A stretch of DNA of 64,000 nucleotides from Rheinheimera nanhaiensis E407-8 (GCF_000296695.1 NZ_BAFK01000004.1:124001-188000); one strand, 5' to 3'; positions 1 to 8,331 are shown, counted from the first letter of the stretch. Translations and numbers: made by a program. The notes: a model not told the origin generated them from the sequence alone.

Positions 1-124
1 CGCCGGTTAGCTGCATGGCGATAAAGGGAATAAGTAATAAAGCGGCAGCAGCTACTGCCAGATAAATAAAAATATGCCGCCGATAAAGCAGTGATGTTGT
101 TTTGGGAGATAAGGTTTGCGCCAT
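1..124 (-). CDS. Membrane protein of unknown function, N-terminal part only
   Basis: The start codon is at 122-124 on the minus strand and the gene runs off the left edge of the window, leaving about 41 residues. The visible part has a short polar start, then a basic Leu-Tyr-Arg-Arg-His stretch, then one long hydrophobic segment ending in Pro-Phe-Ile-Ala-Met-Gln-Leu-Thr-Gly. That looks like a first membrane span with its basic residues on the cytoplasmic side. Small integral membrane proteins with a similar start are common in gammaproteobacteria, but I cannot name the family from this piece. It is divergent from the transporter gene at 262, with about 140 bases of shared upstream DNA. Confidence 0.6.
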   Translation of the reverse strand, partial: MAQTLSPKTTSLLYRRHIFIYLAVAAAALLLIPFIAMQLTG

Positions 125-261
125 AAAGCACCATGCCTTTGTGGTAAAGATGTGCACTAAGTTTAACCTGCAGCTACATGAATACAAGCTGAGTAGCAGT
201 TGCGCGCCAGGCCGGTTACAGGGTAGCTTAACAACCAATGATCAATACTTGTTAGGCCGCT

Positions 262-1122
262 ATGTTTGAAGCATTAACCCAAATTGGCTTACCGCTGGCA
301 CTTATTCTGATTATGACCGGTGTTGGCATGAGCCTGCGCCCGGCGAATTTTCAGCAAGTGCTGCGCCAGCCCAAGGCATTTTTTGTCGGTGCTACGGCAC
401 AGCTGCTGTTACTGCCCCTGCTGGCTGTTGGCGTAATTTGGTTATTCGGGCTTAGCGGCGAGCTGGCGGTGGGGTTGTTTATTCTGGCGCTGTGCCCGGG
501 TGGCACCACATCTAATTTGTACAGTTATCTGGCCAAAGCCGATGTGGGCTTGTCGGTGTCATTAACGGCTTTGGTCGGCTTTGTCTCGCCCTTTACCCTG
601 CCCCTGCTGGCCGCCTGGGCTATGCAGTATTACCTGGGTGCTGACAGTGCTTTACAGCTGCCACTGATAAAAACCTGGCTTACCTTGCTGATTGTCGGGG
701 TAGTGCCGGTGTTTGTCGGTATGCTGATTAAAGCCCGCTTTACCGCTTTTGCTGAACGGGCGCAGCCGCTGATTAGCCGTTTTTCCGTGTTGGTGTTGCT
801 GCTGTTAATTGTCAGCATAGCGCTGGATTTAGGTGATGCACTATGGCACTACCTGCTACTGAGCGGCCCGGCTGCGCTGGCACTGAATATCCTGTCTATG
901 GCGGCGGGCTATCTGCTTGGCCGCGCACTTTTGCACAATGAGCAGCAATCCCGCACCATTTGCCTGGAGGTCGGCCTGCAAAACGGGACCCTGGCGCTGC
1001 TTATCACCACCGGCATTTTACAAAGTGCAGAAATGTCGATCGCCCCCAGCGTCTATAGCCTGTTAATGTTTGCCAGCGCCAGCCTGTTTACCTGGTGGGT
1101 GTTAAAGCGCAAGCAGACTTAA
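262..1122 (+). CDS. Bile acid:sodium symporter (BASS) family transporter
   Basis: A 286-residue inner-membrane protein with about nine or ten hydrophobic segments and almost no soluble domain. The stretch LFILALCPGGTTSNLYSYLA (about residues 73-92) is the characteristic BASS-family motif in which Pro-Gly-Gly and the following Ser-Asn lie at the sodium/substrate site. Bacterial members carry organic anions such as bile acids, pantoate or keto acids with sodium; the substrate of this one cannot be read from the sequence. The length is normal for the family. It stands alone: the left neighbour is divergent and the downstream gene begins 150 bases later. The ribosome site before the ATG is weak. 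Confidence 0.85.
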   Translation: MFEALTQIGLPLALILIMTGVGMSLRPANFQQVLRQPKAFFVGATAQLLLLPLLAVGVIWLFGLSGELAVGLFILALCPGGTTSNLYSYLAKADVGLSVSLTALVGFVSPFTLPLLAAWAMQYYLGADSALQLPLIKTWLTLLIVGVVPVFVGMLIKARFTAFAERAQPLISRFSVLVLLLLIVSIALDLGDALWHYLLLSGPAALALNILSMAAGYLLGRALLHNEQQSRTICLEVGLQNGTLALLITTGILQSAEMSIAPSVYSLLMFASASLFTWWVLKRKQT

Positions 1123-1271
1123 CTGTGCAATTGCCAACAAATACCCAGCGTATTCAGGTTGTTGTAACAAAATAGCAGATAATGCCGGTTATCTTGCCGG
1201 TAACCATGTAGAATGCGCGCTTTATAACACACTCAGTGTTGGCGCGTTGGCGCCTATTGGCAGGACTACAG

Positions 1272-1577
1272 ATGAAAAAAACCTTTTTGTCAACCCACCC
1301 CAAACATAAAGCCGAGCGCTGGGTTGAACTGATAAAGCATGAAATTAAAAAGTATTTAAACCGCGAGCGGCGCAAAGCCCTGCCAGAGGGCGCGGACTAC
1401 TGGAGCTTTGATTGCCGCGTGGGCGAAGACGAAACGCAGGCGGTAACGGTGTTTACCTCTGAAATTAATAAGCATATTGATGCCGCAGCCGCAAAGCAGC
1501 TGGACGCGGTGTATGTTGAAATTCTGGCCCGCGCCTTTCAGCACCAGCCAAGGCCGGATGCTGACAGCGCCGAGTAA
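1272..1577 (+). CDS. DUF6172 family protein
   Basis: A soluble protein of 101 residues that I recognise as DUF6172. It opens MKKTF, has a basic central stretch (KYLNRERRKALPEG), then a WSFDCRVG motif and a C-terminal EINKHIDAA...VYVEILA segment, as in other members. The function of the family is unknown. The basic helix in the middle could contact nucleic acid, but that is only inference. I chose the ATG at 1272, not the in-frame codon at 1236, because family members begin at the Met-Lys-Lys-Thr sequence and an AGGA-like ribosome site lies just before it. It precedes the helicase gene by 90 bases and may share transcripts with it. Confidence 0.75.
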   Translation: MKKTFLSTHPKHKAERWVELIKHEIKKYLNRERRKALPEGADYWSFDCRVGEDETQAVTVFTSEINKHIDAAAAKQLDAVYVEILARAFQHQPRPDADSAE

Positions 1578-1668
1578 TTTCGCCTGCGCTGTTTTGCCGG
1601 CACCGTTACCGTTTTATGGCGCAGCTCCGCAGCAGATTTTTGCGTAGCTCTGCTACTAAGGACACTTT

Positions 1669-2937
1669 ATGCAATTTTCATCATTAGATTTAGCCGCTGA
1701 TCTAAAGCGCGCGTTGGATGCCTGCGGCTACAGCGAGATGACAGCGGTACAACAGCAGGCCATACCACCGGCGCGGCGCGGTAAAGATTTACAGGTTACC
1801 GCGCAAACCGGCACTGGCAAAACCGCCGCCTTTGCTATTCCGCTGCTGCAGCGCATGCTGGACAAACCTAAAGCCACCGTAGCCAGCCGGCCACGCGCTT
1901 TAGTACTTACGCCAACCCGCGAGCTGGCCGAGCAAATTGCCGCTGCCTTTACCCGCTATGCACAGTTTTTACCGCTTAGCAGCACCGCCTTATATGGCGG
2001 CGTAAAAATGGGCTTGCAGGCCAATAAGCTTAACGCTGGCGTAGATATTGTCATAAGCACACCGGGCCGCTTGCTGGAGCATATGGCGCTGGGTAATGTG
2101 ATTTTATCGGATGTCGAATTTGTGGTGCTGGATGAAGCCGACCGCATGCTGGATATGGGCTTTGTGACCGATGTGCTGAAAATTGTCGGCTCAACAGCAA
2201 ACTCTCGCCAAACCATGCTGTTTTCTGCCACCACCTCGCCGGCAGTAAATGAGCTGTCGCATAAGCTTTTGAAAAACCACCAGCAAATTCGGGTAACCAA
2301 AGTAAACAGTACGGCTGATACGGTGCAGCATGTGGTATATCCGGTAGAAGAGAGCCGCAAAATCGAGTTATTCGAGCAGCTGTTAGCCGAGCATAACTGG
2401 TTTCAGGTCTTAGTATTTACCAGCACCAAACAGCAGGCGGATCAATTGCTTGCTGGCTTACAGCAACGCAGCATCGATGCTGCAGTGTGCCATGGCGATA
2501 AAAGCCAGGGCGCCAGACGCCGGGCTATTGCCGATTTTAAAGCCGCCAGGTTACAGGTGCTGATTGCCACTGAAGTGGCGGCACGCGGGCTGGATATTCA
2601 GGGGCTGGATTATGTGGTTAACTTTAACCTGCCCTACCTGCCGGAAGACTATGTACACCGTATTGGCCGCACCGGCCGCGCCGGCGCCAGCGGCAATGCG
2701 CTGTCTTTTGTTAGCCGCGAAGAAGAGCAAAGCTTAAAGCGGATTGAGAAGCTTATCGGCACTACTATTAAACGTGTGGTAAAACCGGGCTTTGAAGTGA
2801 GTAACCGTGAGTCGCTGCTAAAAAGTTTGTCGCGTAAGGTGTTAAGCGGCCGGGCCAATAAAGCCAGCGCCACACAAATTGAGCTTAAAACCAGCAGCAA
2901 AAGCACGGCGAAAACCAACCCCCGGCGCAGCAAATAA
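1669..2937 (+). CDS. DEAD-box ATP-dependent RNA helicase, RhlE-like
   Basis: A 422-residue DEAD-box helicase. In order it has an N-terminal Q motif (AVQQQAIPPA), motif I AQTGTGKT, motif Ia PTRELAEQ, motif II DEAD (VLDEADRML), motif III SAT, and in the second RecA domain the ARGLDIQ and HRIGRTGR motifs. The tail after about residue 385 is basic and rich in Lys, Ser and Thr, as is usual for RNA-binding extensions. RhlE-type helicases unwind short RNA duplexes in ribosome assembly and RNA decay. TAAGGA lies about seven bases before the start. The gene converges on the thioredoxin gene with about 40 bases between the stops. Confidence 0.9.
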   Translation: MQFSSLDLAADLKRALDACGYSEMTAVQQQAIPPARRGKDLQVTAQTGTGKTAAFAIPLLQRMLDKPKATVASRPRALVLTPTRELAEQIAAAFTRYAQFLPLSSTALYGGVKMGLQANKLNAGVDIVISTPGRLLEHMALGNVILSDVEFVVLDEADRMLDMGFVTDVLKIVGSTANSRQTMLFSATTSPAVNELSHKLLKNHQQIRVTKVNSTADTVQHVVYPVEESRKIELFEQLLAEHNWFQVLVFTSTKQQADQLLAGLQQRSIDAAVCHGDKSQGARRRAIADFKAARLQVLIATEVAARGLDIQGLDYVVNFNLPYLPEDYVHRIGRTGRAGASGNALSFVSREEEQSLKRIEKLIGTTIKRVVKPGFEVSNRESLLKSLSRKVLSGRANKASATQIELKTSSKSTAKTNPRRSK

Positions 2938-2976
2938 GCCGGGGAATTAGCGGTTTTTGCAACAGCAGGCCGCCTG

Positions 2977-3780
2977 TTAATCTGTCGCGGCATCGATACC
3001 CTGTTGCAGTATTGCCCGCGATAATTCACCAAAATGGGCACTACTGAGGGTGCCATCGGCACGAAAAAACAGTGTTGCCGGCACACCCTGAGCACCATAA
3101 AAGCGGGCAACGTCGCCGCGCGTATCCAGTAACACCTGGCCAAAACTTAACTGATGCTGGCGCAGATACTTCGCCACTGTATCGCGGTTTTCTTGCAGGT
3201 TTACCATCATTACGCTGATGTCCGCGTTTTGCTGCGCGGTGTTGAGCAACAACGGCATTTCCCTATGGCATGGCGGACACCAACTGGCCCATAAATTAAG
3301 CACCACCGGTTTACCCTGCGCCATATCCGGCAGCGCCACGCTATAGCCAGATAAGGTTTCCAATCTAATATCCGCCAGTACTTGCTGTTGCTGCTGACTA
3401 TACAGCCAGGCCGAGCCCAGGCCAAAGCACACCAGGCAGCTTAAAAACCCACCAACTAATGCACGCTTAAACTCGGGGTAGCGTTTAAGCTGTACAATCA
3501 GCAGTACTAATGCCGCCATTACAGTGGCAGCGATGTCTATTCCCCTGTCACGAAAATCCAGCATTTGCCACACACTGTCGTAGCTGTCAGCGAAACGCAG
3601 TACAAACACCAGCCGGCCAAATAATAGCGCGGCAAACAGCACCAGCAGCAGCGGATCGGTAACGCTACTTGCGGCAGAACGGGTCAGCAGTTTTGCTGCC
3701 AGCAGCCCACAAACTACACTGGCAAGTAATACCAGCACTATAGTGGGTAAAGACACAGGGCCTATTGAGATACTGAGCAT
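2977..3780 (-). CDS. Membrane-anchored TlpA-like thioredoxin with an Lgt-like N-terminal membrane domain
   Basis: A 267-residue protein in two parts. Residues 1 to about 125 form four hydrophobic segments with a GRLVFVLRF stretch that resembles the membrane core of prolipoprotein diacylglyceryl transferase (Lgt), without enough sequence to be that enzyme. Residues from about 140 onward are a periplasmic thioredoxin fold of the TlpA/ResA type, with the redox motif WASWCPPC (Cys168 and Cys171) and the cis-proline loop GVPATLFF. Such proteins reduce disulfides in the periplasm, often for cytochrome c or cuproprotein assembly. No cytochrome maturation genes are nearby, so its partner is unknown. 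It is transcribed towards the helicase gene. Confidence 0.85.
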   Translation of the reverse strand: MLSISIGPVSLPTIVLVLLASVVCGLLAAKLLTRSAASSVTDPLLLVLFAALLFGRLVFVLRFADSYDSVWQMLDFRDRGIDIAATVMAALVLLIVQLKRYPEFKRALVGGFLSCLVCFGLGSAWLYSQQQQQVLADIRLETLSGYSVALPDMAQGKPVVLNLWASWCPPCHREMPLLLNTAQQNADISVMMVNLQENRDTVAKYLRQHQLSFGQVLLDTRGDVARFYGAQGVPATLFFRADGTLSSAHFGELSRAILQQGIDAATD

Positions 3781-3927
3781 TGTACGCGTCGTGGTTCCTG
3801 TTGAATTAACACTAACGTCGAGTATATAGCTTATTGCACTGCATTAGCGCTAAACCGCATAATGGCGTAGCACTTAAACAGCCAAGCCCTTATGCGGCGG
3901 TTATATTATTTCAGCTCCAGGACAGTT

Positions 3928-4266
3928 ATGAGCAAAGCCAACAGCGGCGCAGCAGCCTATCAGCAGCAAGAACAAGGCTACCGCGATAAAGCACTGAAAA
4001 TGTATCCCTGGGTGTGCGGCCGTTGTGCCCGCGAGTTTGTGCATTCTAATTTGCGCGAACTCACCGTGCATCATATCGACCACAACCACAGTAACAACCC
4101 AAGTGATGGCAGCAACTGGGAGTTACTCTGTATTTATTGTCATGATAACGAGCACAATAAATTTCACGAGTTTGTGCTGTATGGTGGCACTACTGAGCCA
4201 AAAGTGGCGCCAGCAACGCATAATCCTTTTGCCGATTTAAAAGCCTTGTTGAATAAACCAAAGTAA
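3928..4266 (+). CDS. yajD: HNH nuclease family protein, YajD-like
   Basis: A 112-residue protein matching the E. coli YajD family in length and layout. It has a zinc-binding CGRCAREF motif, the HNH core HHIDHNHSNNP, and a second metal-ligand pair LCIYCHDNEH. HNH proteins of this type are presumed to be nucleases, but YajD's target has not been shown to my knowledge. The ATG at 3928 is preferred over the codon at 3892: CAGGA lies six bases before it, and the shorter protein begins Met-Ser-Lys as in relatives. The upstream extension would encode an unlikely basic/aromatic leader. Confidence 0.8.
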   Translation: MSKANSGAAAYQQQEQGYRDKALKMYPWVCGRCAREFVHSNLRELTVHHIDHNHSNNPSDGSNWELLCIYCHDNEHNKFHEFVLYGGTTEPKVAPATHNPFADLKALLNKPK

Positions 4267-4272
4267 TAACCG

Positions 4273-4383
4273 TTAGCGCCCGGCAATCTGCAGTAAACGC
4301 TCAGCATGTCGCTGCAGCGCCTGTTTCAGCTCTGGCGGTTCAATAATACTAAAATCAAACGGCAGTTGGCTTAACCACGCTAG
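4273..4383 (-). pseudogene. C-terminal remnant of a WYL-domain transcriptional regulator
   Basis: On the minus strand an open stretch of about 36 codons ends at a TAA (4273-4275), with an in-frame stop just upstream and no start codon. Its translation includes LPFDFSIIEPPELKQALQRH, which fits the last helix of WYL-domain regulators (the usual pattern is a Trp-Leu-Leu, then valine-leucine-glutamate-proline, then PxELR and a Leu-rich helix). The rest of such a gene, about 200 codons, is absent: a NYN-domain gene follows directly. I read it as the scar of a deletion. The match rests on about 30 residues, so confidence is moderate. Confidence 0.5.
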
Positions 4384-4407
4384 TTAAACGGGCGCAGTAA
4401 TGCGCCG

Positions 4408-4884
4408 CTACGGCAGCAGCAGAGTCTCGTTAATGGCGATAAAGCGGCTGGCGGCGTTAATCAGTGCCTGAGCAGTTAAGTTTTCAACGCCAAATACCAC
4501 TACTTCTGTTTGGTATTTAGTGATGAGTGTTTCTGCCAGCAGGCCAAAATCGCCATCGCCGGAGGCCAGTACCAGCACATCGCTGTGCTGGCCGTATTCA
4601 ATGGCATCCAGCGTTATACCAACATCCCAGTCGCCTTTGGCACTGCCGTCAGCACGCTGGATAAACGGTTTTAATTTTACCTCAAAGCCGATGGCACGCA
4701 GAATATTCTGGAACTGGCGCTGCTTTTCATCGCCACGGTCAATAGCATAGGCAATGGCTTTAACGACCGTACGCCCGGCCGTTACCTGACGCCAAAAGGC
4801 GTTGTAGTCAAAATTGCGGCCAAAGGCCTCGCGGCTGGTGTAATAGATATTTTGCACATCAACCAAAATGGTAACACTGGGCAT
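4408..4884 (-). CDS. NYN-domain (LabA/DUF88-type) predicted ribonuclease
   Basis: A 158-residue protein consisting of one NYN (PIN-like) domain. The acidic metal-binding residues are visible as ILVDVQNIYY at the N-terminus, KGDWDVGITLDA in the middle and VLASGDGDFGLLAE towards the end, each with the expected Asp residues. NYN proteins are predicted or shown to be metal-dependent ribonucleases; the target is unknown. A GGAAG site lies seven bases before the ATG at 4882-4884, so the upstream in-frame codons that extend to 5007 are unlikely to be used. It is flanked on both sides by gene remnants. Confidence 0.85.
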   Translation of the reverse strand: MPSVTILVDVQNIYYTSREAFGRNFDYNAFWRQVTAGRTVVKAIAYAIDRGDEKQRQFQNILRAIGFEVKLKPFIQRADGSAKGDWDVGITLDAIEYGQHSDVLVLASGDGDFGLLAETLITKYQTEVVVFGVENLTAQALINAASRFIAINETLLLP

Positions 4885-4975
4885 AACAGCTTCCGCTAAT
4901 AAAACAGCCAAGCTAACCGCCAAACCTCTGGGGTGCAAGCGTTTTATATTTTTACCAGCGCGGTGGTGAGACGGG

Positions 4976-5399
4976 TTAAAAACTAATACCTTGCTTTTGC
5001 CGGGCAAATTGTTCCAGCCGCATGATTAACTCTTCCGGAAAGGTGCCCTGATACAACGCCCGCATGCTGCCATCAAGATAACTTTGCTCCAGCGCCTGTT
5101 GCCATTGTGCGATATAGTCGTCGGCATGCTCTGCTGAAAATGCCAGGTACAGTTGTACCTCATCAATATCAGCGATGCGAACCAGCTCTGTGCCCTGCTC
5201 AGACAGTTTTTGCGCCAAAGGCGCGGTAAAAAACTCATTCCATACAATCAGATCCGCCCTCTGCTGCAGAAACATATCGCGGCATTGGCTTTTTTGCACC
5301 GTCAGTGTCATGCGTGCGCTATCGCTAAAACCATACCGGCGCCATTGTCGCCAGGGAGAAAACGTAAAGTATTGGCAGCAGGCCAGGCAGATATTTCAT
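4976..5399 (-). pseudogene. Periplasmic solute-binding protein gene, internally deleted and frameshifted
   Basis: The 3' part (4976-5311) encodes about 111 residues typical of the second lobe of an SBP_bac_3-type binding protein: LQQRADLIVWNEF, then a YLAFSAEHADDYIAQWQQAL stretch and a final helix. Such proteins are normally about 240-270 residues. Upstream, an ATG at 5397-5399 opens a short frame reading MKYLPGLLPILYVFSLATMA, a good secretion signal, which stops after about 24 codons in a different frame from the lobe. The signal peptide and the end of lobe 2 are therefore kept while about 110 residues between them are gone, with a frame change at the joint. I see no transport genes nearby. 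Confidence 0.65.
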
Positions 5400-5494
5400 A
5401 AAAACAAGTTGTTGGATTAAAGTATTGGCTTTCAGTATTGACAGAATTTTGCATAAAAACCAGTAATCTGCGTGATTCAGCTCACTACCGTTGC

Positions 5495-5968
5495 CTACTG
5501 CGGCGCCAACAGTGCAGCAAGCTGCGCGTCTAACAACCGTCGTAAGTCCTCTGCTGCCAGTTCAATTTCCAGCCCGCGCTTACCGGCGCTGATATAAATG
5601 CTGGCAAACTGCTGCGCTGAATTGTCAATAATGGTAGGCAACAGCTTTTTTTGCCCCAGCGGGCTTACGCCACCCAGCACATAACCTGTACTGCGCATCA
5701 CATCAGCAGCATTGGCCATCTCCGCCTTTTTCGCCCCCAGTGCTCTGGCCAGCAACTTCATACTTAGCTGCTGACTTACCGGTAATACCGCAACAGCCAA
5801 CTGCTTAGTATCTAATTGCACTACCAGGGTTTTAAATACCTGCGCCGGGTTTACCCCCAGTTTTTCCGCTGCTTCCAGGCCATAAGAGACGGATGCCGGA
5901 TTATGTTGATAATGATGTACGGTATAAGCGATACCCTGCTGTTTGGCTAACTCGATAGCGGGTGTCAT
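5495..5968 (-). CDS. ybaK: Cys-tRNA(Pro)/Cys-tRNA(Cys) deacylase YbaK
   Basis: A 157-residue stand-alone editing protein of the YbaK/EbsC family. It hydrolyses cysteine wrongly attached to tRNA(Pro) in the cytoplasm. The family pattern is clear: GIAYTVHHY at the start, VFKTLVVQLD with the conserved catalytic-region Lys, a KKAEMA segment, and the GYVLGGVSPLGQKK motif characteristic of YbaK. Length is as in E. coli (159). It is a single gene, divergent from the dioxygenase gene at 6102 with about 130 bases between. The stop lies close to the upstream end of the decayed binding-protein gene. Confidence 0.92.
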   Translation of the reverse strand: MTPAIELAKQQGIAYTVHHYQHNPASVSYGLEAAEKLGVNPAQVFKTLVVQLDTKQLAVAVLPVSQQLSMKLLARALGAKKAEMANAADVMRSTGYVLGGVSPLGQKKLLPTIIDNSAQQFASIYISAGKRGLEIELAAEDLRRLLDAQLAALLAPQ

Positions 5969-6101
5969 AGATGCTGTTCCTCGTTAAGATCATTCGATTT
6001 TATTTGTAATAACTTCGAATACTTCGCACTATTTATTCTATTGCACAGTACGGTTGCTCAGCGTAGCCTGCACATAGTAATTCGCTAACAGGCACAACAC
6101 A

Positions 6102-6905
6102 ATGAGCTCATCTTTGGCACCGGTATTCTATCTGCCGCATGGCGGCGGCCCTTTACCCTTACTAGCCGACCCACATCATCTGGCCCTGACGCAATTTTTA
6201 ACCGAGCTTGGCGATACACTGGCAACACCGGCCGCGATACTGGTGATCAGTGCGCATTGGGAAAATGCCCAACCGGCGCTTACGGCTACTAAAAGCCCGG
6301 CATTATTGTTTGATTACTCTGGTTTCCCGCCAGAAAGCTATCAGTATCGCTACCCTGCGCCCGGTGCCCCTGCTTTGGCAAATGAAATTGCCGCAGCGTT
6401 GCAACAGCATGGCTTTGCTGCGCAACTGGACAATAATCGTGGCTGGGATCACGGTGTTTTTGTGCCGCTGATGCTGCTTAGGCCACAAGCCGATGTACCG
6501 GTATTGCAACTTTCGTTGCTGAAAAGCTTAGATCCGATGCAGCATATCGCCCTGGGTGAAGCCATCGCCTTTTTACGGCAAAAAAATGTGCTGATTATCG
6601 GCTCTGGTATGAGCTTTCATAATATGCGGGCGTTTTTTCAGCCTGATTTAGTCAGCCTGCCACAGGTTGCAGCTTTTAATCAGTATTTAATCGACAGCTT
6701 AAACTCCGTGCTCAGTTACGATGAACAAGCCACACGTTTAAGTGCCTGGCTTGATGCTCCCTATGCCCGGCTAATGCACCCTCGGGAAGAGCATTTATTA
6801 CCATTGCATGTCTGTTTTGGCGCAGCCAAAGGCAGCCGCGCCAAACTGCTGTTTCAGCATGAGGTAATTCAACGCGAAGTACTGGCTTTTGGCTGGTTTG
6901 ATTAA
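6102..6905 (+). CDS. Class III extradiol dioxygenase of the DODA/YgiD type
   Basis: A 267-residue cytoplasmic enzyme of the LigB-fold, single-chain class III extradiol dioxygenases that includes E. coli YgiD and plant DOPA dioxygenase. The likely metal and acid-base residues are visible: His13 in the YLPHGGGP start, His52 in VISAHWE, the RGWDHGVFVPL motif, and GSGMSFHNM. Family members open the ring of catechols such as DOPA next to the hydroxyls, using Fe(II) (YgiD reportedly zinc-like). The real substrate here is not evident, as no aromatic catabolic genes adjoin it. Length matches the family. It is followed by a decayed repressor gene on the other strand. Confidence 0.88.
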   Translation: MSSSLAPVFYLPHGGGPLPLLADPHHLALTQFLTELGDTLATPAAILVISAHWENAQPALTATKSPALLFDYSGFPPESYQYRYPAPGAPALANEIAAALQQHGFAAQLDNNRGWDHGVFVPLMLLRPQADVPVLQLSLLKSLDPMQHIALGEAIAFLRQKNVLIIGSGMSFHNMRAFFQPDLVSLPQVAAFNQYLIDSLNSVLSYDEQATRLSAWLDAPYARLMHPREEHLLPLHVCFGAAKGSRAKLLFQHEVIQREVLAFGWFD

Positions 6906-6949
6906 ACCCGGCAGTAGTTTAAATGCACAAAAGCAGCGCCATCAGTTGG

Positions 6950-7226
6950 CCCGGCAACCAAAGGGGCTATCCGGCCCGAAAAAATTCGTTCAACAAAGGA
7001 CCGGCCTTGCTCAAGCTGATATTGCTGCTGGTCAATGAGCGGATAATACAAATAAGCCCGCCCCTTTTTTTCAAAGCCCCTATACTCACCAAACGGTTAA
7101 GCAGTGTTTTTACGGTTTTTTCAGGCCAGTCTTTTTCGTTATCTAACACGGTAACGACATCATTGGCTGACAAAGGTTGTTGTTGCCACAACACCTGCAT
7201 CGCAACACGCAAAGTTGGCTTCCTGC
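6950..7226 (-). pseudogene. BlaI/MecI/CopY-type repressor gene, truncated and frameshifted
   Basis: Starting near 7226 on the minus strand the translation reads LRVAMQVLWQQQPLSANDVV and continues KTVKTLLNRLVSIGALKK, the winged-helix of BlaI-family repressors. At a run of seven A and four G (7061-7071, shown as C and T on the plus strand) the frame shifts. In the next frame the expected continuation appears: RAYLYYPLIDQQQYQLEQG, then SFVERIF and APLVAG. The first few residues and the C-terminal dimerisation helix are missing, and no M56/BlaR1 partner is nearby. It is a clear relic: frameshift, lost start and lost end. Its 5' end overlaps the 3' end of the regulator gene upstream in another frame. 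Confidence 0.75.
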
Positions 7227-8197
7227 ATAAATTTATGCCGGTATTGGCTGGGGGTGAGTTCGGTGTAAGTTAAAAACAGCTTTCTAAACGAGCTCATATC
7301 TTCATACCCTACCTGCAATACAATCTGTTCAATCGGCTGATTAGTGGTTTCCAGCAAGCGTTTGGCCTGCTCTACCCGTAAGCGCTGCAAATAATTAAGC
7401 GGTGTATCATTTAAAGCCGCCTTAAATCGGCGCAGCAAGGTGCGTTTGGTTAAATGAAACTGCTCCGCCAGTGGCTCCAGCGCAAAAGGTTCTGACAGCG
7501 TTTTCGCCAGATGTTTTTGTACCTGCTGGATCAGCACGTCGTTATGTTGCTGGCCAATGGATAAGTCCATGTAGGGAATTTGCGAGCTGCGATTTGGGTC
7601 GGTTAGCATAACTTTTGCAATCTGGCGGGCAAACTGCTCACCCACTAACAATTCTGTTAACGCCAGGCACAAGTTAACAAAAGACGTTGTCGCCCCTGCT
7701 GTCAGTATATTGCCATCTTGCACCAGCAATTTATTTAGCTGCAAGTGCACTTCAGGATACAGGTTTTGAAACACGTCTTTAAAGAACCAACTTGAGGTAG
7801 CATTCTTGTGCGCCAGTAGGCCACTGGCAGCCAGTATAAAGGTGCCGGTGCAATTAGCCGCGATAAGTTTACCGTTCGCCACCGCTTGCCTTAAGCCAGA
7901 AAAATACGCTTTAGATGGCTCTGCAATCGCCGTCAGTTGTGCCCGGTTATAAGCATAAGCCGGCGCCACAACAACCGCATCAGCTTGCAGCCAGTCGTTT
8001 GCTGCTACGTTAAAGGTAACGCCTTGTTTTAAAGTAAGTGGGCCGCCATCCGGTGACACCAGATAACAATGAAATAATGGTGCAGCGTCATGCTGTTGGT
8101 ACCGCCACAGCACATTGCAGTACTCAAAAAAGTCCAGTAAGCCAAATATATCGCTACTGATGCTACTGTTGGTGGCCAATACCGCAATCTGCTTCAT
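7160..8197 (-). CDS. GlxA-family transcriptional regulator (DJ-1/PfpI domain plus AraC-type HTH)
   Basis: A 345-residue regulator. Residues 1 to about 200 form a DJ-1/PfpI-like amidotransferase fold, with the nucleophile-elbow region AANCTGTFILAASGLL; residues from about 225 to 320 are an AraC double helix-turn-helix (LAEQFHLTKRTLLRRFKA, then the second helix IVLQVGYEDMSSFRKLF and TPSQYRHKF). Such regulators often control amino acid, betaine or stress genes; the signal is unknown. Normal sequence ends at about residue 325. The last 20 residues (EANFACCDAGVVATTTFVSQ) come from the blaI relic read out of frame, so the gene lost its own stop codon. AGGAAAG lies before the start, and an inverted repeat at 8210-8227 sits upstream. 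Confidence 0.87.
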   Translation of the reverse strand: MKQIAVLATNSSISSDIFGLLDFFEYCNVLWRYQQHDAAPLFHCYLVSPDGGPLTLKQGVTFNVAANDWLQADAVVVAPAYAYNRAQLTAIAEPSKAYFSGLRQAVANGKLIAANCTGTFILAASGLLAHKNATSSWFFKDVFQNLYPEVHLQLNKLLVQDGNILTAGATTSFVNLCLALTELLVGEQFARQIAKVMLTDPNRSSQIPYMDLSIGQQHNDVLIQQVQKHLAKTLSEPFALEPLAEQFHLTKRTLLRRFKAALNDTPLNYLQRLRVEQAKRLLETTNQPIEQIVLQVGYEDMSSFRKLFLTYTELTPSQYRHKFMQEANFACCDAGVVATTTFVSQ

Positions 8198-8209
8198 TTG
8201 TGCTTTCCT

Positions 8210-8227
8210 GTTATCTATCGCGATAAC
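8210..8227. promoter_or_regulatory. Inverted repeat upstream of the GlxA-type regulator, possible operator
   Basis: GTTATC, six bases, GATAAC. The centre TATCGCGATA is itself a perfect palindrome. It lies 13 bases before the start codon of the regulator gene, in the position of a repressor or autoregulatory site. No promoter elements can be fixed with confidence. Confidence 0.4.
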
Positions 8228-8331
8228 CTGTCACTTTTCACCCTTATTTTATCAATAGTGACACTGCAAACACCTTTTAGCAAGGACTAGACTGACATTG
8301 TCGTATCGAATCACCCCATGCAGGAGGCAGT

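Noticed and set aside
6923-7273. Plus-strand open frame of 116 codons over the blaI relic
   Set aside because: Low-quality composition and exact overlap with the relic on the other strand; not a gene.
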